In this document: positions 37,017 to 41,259 of the stretch, piece by piece
Position numbering within the stretch: position 1 is the stretch's first letter
How the letters are laid out: the number at the start of each line of letters is the position of its first letter
From: Ectothiorhodospiraceae bacterium
GTDB lineage: Bacteria; Bacteroidota; Ignavibacteria; SZUA-365; GCA-2699105
DNA length: 41,259 nt
NCBI GenBank assembly: GCA_002699105.1
Contig: PABJ01000020.1
Span: 1 to 41,259 of the forward strand
Direction: 5' to 3'
Translations under genes and position numbers: made by a program
The notes under the pieces: model-generated
The model's input: the letters and a program-made list of their open reading frames with translations, nothing else
Databases searched by the model: none
What the model was told of the DNA's origin: nothing

Positions 37017-39032
37017 CTATTTCCTGAGGGCGTACTTTCTGAACCAGGCCATAGTGCGCTCCACAGCGTCGATGTATTGATTCGGCTCGGTCCGGAGTCC
37101 ATGTCCGGCACGCGGGTAGGTTACGAATTCCACTTCGACGCCACGTTCGTTCAGGGCGGCATACATTTCGCGCGAGTTTGCGATGTTCGTATACCGGTCT
37201 TCCGTTCCGTGCAGGATTAACGTCGGAGTAGAGATGCTTGCGGTATATGTTTGCGGGGCGGTACTGATCCAAAGGCTGTTCGCATCGATGGGCTTCTCCC
37301 AGTAATTATACCCGAAGTACATTTGCTCGAACGCAGGCTGGAACGAATTGCTCCAATCCGTAAACCATGAGTAAATCCCGTAGAGGGATATTGCAGCTGC
37401 GAAACGGTTCGTTTGCGAAATCGTCCAGTTCGTCATGTACCCACCATAGCTTCCTCCCATGACGCCCATCTTTGTACTATCCACCATGCCTTCAGCGATG
37501 AGGTAGTCGACAACGTCCATTGCGTCGCGATAGTCGCCGCCGCCGAGATCATACCTGTTGGATTGACCGAATGCGTCGGAGTATCCTGCACTGCCCCGGA
37601 CATTTGGCATCACGACCATGACACCCTCCTGGGCCAGCATCTGCACCGGGTAGTACTGCATCAGCGTATTTCTGAATCTTCCATACGGGCCGCCGTGATA
37701 GGCAAGCAACAGTGGGTGTTTCTTGCCTTTTTCGTATCCCACAGGCTCGATGAGCACGGCTTCGATATCGAATTTGCCATCCCGGCTCGGGACTGTGATA
37801 ACGCGCTGATTGCCAAACCTGAAACTGTTTAGTTGCTCCGTGTACGCCGTCACTGCATCAAACTTACCGCCAATATCCGTGACGATCTCCGGAAGGCTCT
37901 CGACCCCTTCCTCGACAATCGAGATCGCGCCCCTTTCGCTTCCTGTCGCAACATCGAGATTGGATAATTCAGTCCCGTCATCGTGAATCGCTTCCATGGT
38001 ACCGTTCGCCGGATCGATCGAATACAATGCATCGCCTGTACCTTCGGCTACCTGCACAATAATTCTACTTTCGTCGGGAAGCCAGGAGTAATTGGAAACG
38101 CTCCAGTCGAACGATTCGGTGAGATTTCGCCAGTTGGTACCATCCGTGTCAGCAATGACGAGATCAGTCTGAGCGAACTCGATATCAGGCACAGTCTGCG
38201 TGATGAAGGCCATTGTCCCGCCTGTTGGGGAGATGCTCGGCTGCGTCTCCGGACCGGGCACATCGGTGAGCTGCGTCCTTTCTCCGTCGAGGTTCATGCG
38301 CCAGATATCGAACTTCTGGTCGTCATTGTATTCGCCGGTATAGTTTGTCTGATAGACCAAGTATGAGCCATCATTGGCCCAAGAGAGTTGCTCAATGCCG
38401 CGGTCACCACTGAATAGCAGTCTGATTTCACCATTTTCTGCATTTAGCAGCCAAATGGTTTTCTCCCGCTTCGGATCGTCAGTTGAGATGGCATCGACAT
38501 TTCTACGCGGTTCGACCTGTATGTTTCTCGGGCTACCCGCTGGGTACTCACCATCCGAGATCAAGGCTATTTCCGTGCCATCCGGCGACCATTTGTATTC
38601 GTTAACGCCGAGTTCGAGTGCTGTCCAGGTCTGCGCTTCGCCGCCGTCCATCGGCAGGGCAAAAAGCTGGTCGGTTCCTTGCTGCTCCTGAAGCTCGTCG
38701 TCCAGATAGGAGCGAGAGGAAAGAAACGTGAGCCACTGCCCTCTCGGTGACCATGCAGGTGAGTGACAGCTTTCAACGGAGCGCGTCATTTGCACAATTT
38801 CTCCGCTCTGAATCTCCACGCGGTAGATTTGGGTGTTCCATTCGCTGTTGATAAGATCCGGTTTGCGAACCGTGTATGCTACATATTTGCCGTCCGGCGA
38901 TACAACGGCGTTGTCGGGCGTTTCGAATTGTATCTTCTCCTCCATTGTGAGCTTCCAGTCTTGCTGCGAGTAGGAGATACCCGGCAACACAGCAGCCGTG
39001 AGGAGGAAGAGAAAAATGTGCTTGAAGTTCAT
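37017..39032 (-). CDS. S9 family prolyl oligopeptidase/acylaminoacyl-peptidase, exported
   Basis: Signal peptide; WD40-like TolB-type propeller repeats; catalytic 'MGVMGGSYGGYMTNW' and 'LILHGTEDRYTNIANSREMYAALNERGVEVEFVTYPRAGHGL'. Confidence 0.93.
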   Translation of the reverse strand: MNFKHIFLFLLTAAVLPGISYSQQDWKLTMEEKIQFETPDNAVVSPDGKYVAYTVRKPDLINSEWNTQIYRVEIQSGEIVQMTRSVESCHSPAWSPRGQWLTFLSSRSYLDDELQEQQGTDQLFALPMDGGEAQTWTALELGVNEYKWSPDGTEIALISDGEYPAGSPRNIQVEPRRNVDAISTDDPKREKTIWLLNAENGEIRLLFSGDRGIEQLSWANDGSYLVYQTNYTGEYNDDQKFDIWRMNLDGERTQLTDVPGPETQPSISPTGGTMAFITQTVPDIEFAQTDLVIADTDGTNWRNLTESFDWSVSNYSWLPDESRIIVQVAEGTGDALYSIDPANGTMEAIHDDGTELSNLDVATGSERGAISIVEEGVESLPEIVTDIGGKFDAVTAYTEQLNSFRFGNQRVITVPSRDGKFDIEAVLIEPVGYEKGKKHPLLLAYHGGPYGRFRNTLMQYYPVQMLAQEGVMVVMPNVRGSAGYSDAFGQSNRYDLGGGDYRDAMDVVDYLIAEGMVDSTKMGVMGGSYGGYMTNWTISQTNRFAAAISLYGIYSWFTDWSNSFQPAFEQMYFGYNYWEKPIDANSLWISTAPQTYTASISTPTLILHGTEDRYTNIANSREMYAALNERGVEVEFVTYPRAGHGLRTEPNQYIDAVERTMAWFRKYALRK

Positions 39033-39038
39033 ACTGAA

Positions 39039-40871
39039 TCAATAATTGCGGTACGGGTGTTGATATTCGTTTTCGGGGACGGATGGGACACGAACATAGT
39101 CCATGAGTTTGCCGACCGGGTAGACGTTCTTCTTTGCGTCCCAATACGGCGAGCGTTGGTAAAAAAACATGAGCTGTGCGCGTTGATCGTCGGCAGCTTC
39201 CGGGTGTGCAGCAAGGTAGTCTTCGAATTCACTACGAAGGTTTGGCTGTTCCTCCAACATCTTCAGTGCAAGGGGTTCCATTGCGTAGGTCTCGAAATAC
39301 TCCTTGCGTTCGAAGATCCCATCGAAAAATCCCCAGAATACGAAGGAGTCCGGCGCGTCGGGCTCCAGTAAATGAATAGCAGCCTGTGCGGCCTGCTGTT
39401 CCAGCCAGACAACGTAGGTGCCGGCAGGGTAGTAAATCCTCCGTTTGATGACCTCACTATCGAACGACACTGGGTGCCTGCCCTCGTACGGGGATTCTCG
39501 CCACTTTTCATTCGTGAAGTAGTAGGTCTCGATGTCAACGCTCAGCGTATCGGTTAACCTGTGAAGCTTAACGTCGTGCGCGCGAAGGACATCGAGCTGA
39601 GGCTTCCATTCCTGCGGAATGAAGTAGCAGGTCGGTATACGAACATAGCGCTCGGCTACGACGTCGTTATAATACGGCACGCGCAGGGTAACCGGGTTTG
39701 TGTGATCCCACACAGGGTAGGTTCCCCCGGTCAGAGTTGAGGTTCGTTGTTCGACCGGATATGTATGGTATTCGACCGTGTCGGTCTGCTGGGTGCGCGT
39801 CATCCTGATCGGGAAATCGGCGCTGTCGCTGATGGATTGGAAGCGCGCCGAACTTCTTCTATCGGCCTCAATTGCTGCGTTTAGGAGATCGGTGGCTGAG
39901 GTATTTGCGTGTTCGAGTATTTCGATGAGGAGATGGTACATCGAATAGACGCGCGTCTTGAATGGCTTGAGGCTGTGCGCTTCGAGAAGAATGCCGCAGC
40001 GGTTCCGGATTGCGATATAACCTGTACTGAACCGAGGGGGAGCGGCGTAGGTGACGATGCCCTGCGAGAGGTCTTTCCGTTCCCGAGGGAACACGTACGG
40101 ATATATTGGATCCCCGCGCTCCTCCATGCCCTCGGTCATACTCTTGATGAGTCCTTTCTGCCATGTAACAATCGGCGGAGAGGCGTTCTCATACATTTCC
40201 ATCGCATAGGTGATGTTGTACTGGAAATCTATCCCATCAGTGACATGGCAATCTATTGCGACCTCCGGCAGCCAGTCGTTGAAGAGCGCAAGCCAGGCAC
40301 GCATCTCGGGCGCATCCGCTTTCAGGAAATCCCGGTTGAGGTTGTAATACTGACTCGTCGTGCGCCAACCCATCTCTTCCGGGCCGTCCTGATTGATGCG
40401 GTTGTACCTGCTTTGCCGCTCGTGCCCGTCGAGATTGAATATCGGGATGAAAAGAATCGTCACGCTGTCGGCCAGCTGCTCTAACTTCTTCGTGATTGCG
40501 ATCTCCCGAAACAGCATCATTCCGGCATCCTTCCCGTCGATCTCACCGGAATGTATTCCCGCGAAGATCAGTACCACAGGCTTCCCGAGCGCACGAGATG
40601 CTGCAGGCGTAAACGCTCCGTGTTTTGAGAGGACTGCCACCATGAGGGGACGGCCTTCCGGTGTTTCGCCGAAATACTTCGTTTGCACCCAGGGTGTTGC
40701 CTCAGCCATCCTATCGAGATAGGCGTACGTCTCCTCATACCGGGGGCTTTTCATCCCGCCAGATTTTTCAAACGGCGTTTCCCAGTCCACCTCTTGGGAA
40801 CCGCAACCGGCGACAATAATGAAAGCGAGAAGGAAGAAAAGGTGATGCTGCACTATAGGGCTGTATTTCAT
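39039..40871 (-). CDS. M14 family metallocarboxypeptidase-like protein, lipoprotein/exported
   Basis: Lipobox-like 'LAFIIVAGCGSQ'; Zn ligands 'IFAGIHSGEIDGKDAGMML' (HxxE), 'IPIFNLDGHERQSRYNRINQDGPEEMGWRTTSQYYNLNRDFLKADAPE', 'DCHVTDG'. Confidence 0.88.
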   Translation of the reverse strand: MKYSPIVQHHLFFLLAFIIVAGCGSQEVDWETPFEKSGGMKSPRYEETYAYLDRMAEATPWVQTKYFGETPEGRPLMVAVLSKHGAFTPAASRALGKPVVLIFAGIHSGEIDGKDAGMMLFREIAITKKLEQLADSVTILFIPIFNLDGHERQSRYNRINQDGPEEMGWRTTSQYYNLNRDFLKADAPEMRAWLALFNDWLPEVAIDCHVTDGIDFQYNITYAMEMYENASPPIVTWQKGLIKSMTEGMEERGDPIYPYVFPRERKDLSQGIVTYAAPPRFSTGYIAIRNRCGILLEAHSLKPFKTRVYSMYHLLIEILEHANTSATDLLNAAIEADRRSSARFQSISDSADFPIRMTRTQQTDTVEYHTYPVEQRTSTLTGGTYPVWDHTNPVTLRVPYYNDVVAERYVRIPTCYFIPQEWKPQLDVLRAHDVKLHRLTDTLSVDIETYYFTNEKWRESPYEGRHPVSFDSEVIKRRIYYPAGTYVVWLEQQAAQAAIHLLEPDAPDSFVFWGFFDGIFERKEYFETYAMEPLALKMLEEQPNLRSEFEDYLAAHPEAADDQRAQLMFFYQRSPYWDAKKNVYPVGKLMDYVRVPSVPENEYQHPYRNY

Positions 40872-40971
40872 ATCATTAAATGTCTGTTTTGAACCCTGAA
40901 TAATACGCCAATCTCAGGACTTCAAGAAAGTCCCTTCGTACCTGCAAGAGGATGCATTGGAGAAACAGCGA

Positions 40972-41259
40972 ATGGAATCGACGGAAGAAAAAATTGCCAG
41001 ACTGAGTGCGGAGACTGTAGAAATAACTCCATACAATCCCGACTGGGCTGATCGCTATTTGATGGAGCGGAAGCACATTGAGAGCGTTTTGCCGGATGGA
41101 TTCATCGTACGTATTGAGCATGTCGGCTCCACCGCGGTACCAGGGTTGGCAGCGAAACCAATCGTTGATATGCTGATCGAGATCAGCGATGGTGAGAGGG
41201 GAAAGACTCTTATCCCGCAAATTCTTGAACCGCAAGGATACGATTGCATTTGGCGCCCG
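40972..41259 (+). CDS. GrpB/UPF0157-like protein (partial, truncated by window edge; not in supplied ORF list)
   Basis: Open frame from ATG 40972 to the window end: MESTEEKIARLSAETVEITPYNPDWADRYLMERKHIESVLPDGFIVRIEHVGSTAVPGLAAKPIVDMLIEISDG...; 'YNPDW...IEHVGSTAVPGLAAKPIVDMLI' is the GrpB signature. Confidence 0.88.
   Translation, partial: MESTEEKIARLSAETVEITPYNPDWADRYLMERKHIESVLPDGFIVRIEHVGSTAVPGLAAKPIVDMLIEISDGERGKTLIPQILEPQGYDCIWRP

Noticed and set aside
38763-39371. 202-aa plus-strand ORF antisense to the S9/M14 peptidase genes
   Set aside because: Covers the ends of two well-supported genes on the opposite strand; no family features.
39909-40484. 191-aa plus-strand ORF antisense to the M14 peptidase
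   Set aside because: Zinc-ligand motifs on the minus strand clearly identify the real gene; the plus ORF has no recognisable features.

Overview
This ~41 kb window comes from a Bacteroidota/Chlorobiota-like bacterium. That placement is inferred from two proteins with C-terminal 'YPNP...' type IX secretion (T9SS) sorting domains and from TAnnTTTG-like -7 promoter elements. The core is a compact type IV pilus (T4P) locus on the minus strand (11.1-21.1 kb): receiver, secretin, a PilO/PilP-like fusion, a PilM/PilN-like fusion, a PilT-like ATPase, a PilB-like ATPase, PilC, and a very small pilin-like protein. A second paralogous pilin-like gene lies ~9.7 kb away. Between the two pilins is a glycosylation-type cassette: DUF2142-like membrane protein, UGM-like flavoprotein, two tandem TMTC-like membrane/TPR proteins, a methyltransferase and a DPM-synthase-like GT2. 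On the other side of the T4P locus is a conservon-like module: degenerate receiver, two Roadblock/LC7 proteins, an unknown acidic protein and a CvnD-like small GTPase. The most notable observations are: (1) the two pilin-like proteins start MG(S/Q)QQLLLIVLGVIIVGIA, with no canonical prepilin leader or Glu5, and no prepilin peptidase gene is seen in the window; (2) three copies of one promoter architecture lie upstream of the two pilins: an 11-bp-phased direct repeat (TMAGAYK-N4-TAAGRWT), exactly 7 nt, then TAWATTKG. An OmpR-family two-component operon sits next to the second pilin. The rest is housekeeping or exported-enzyme content: GmhA, class I fumarase, SSF symporter, ferritin-like protein, FmdB, patatin, radical SAM, S9 and M14 peptidases, and a truncated GrpB-like protein at the right edge. 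I saw no CRISPR array, rRNA, recognisable tRNA or transposase. All family assignments are from reading motifs, with no database search.
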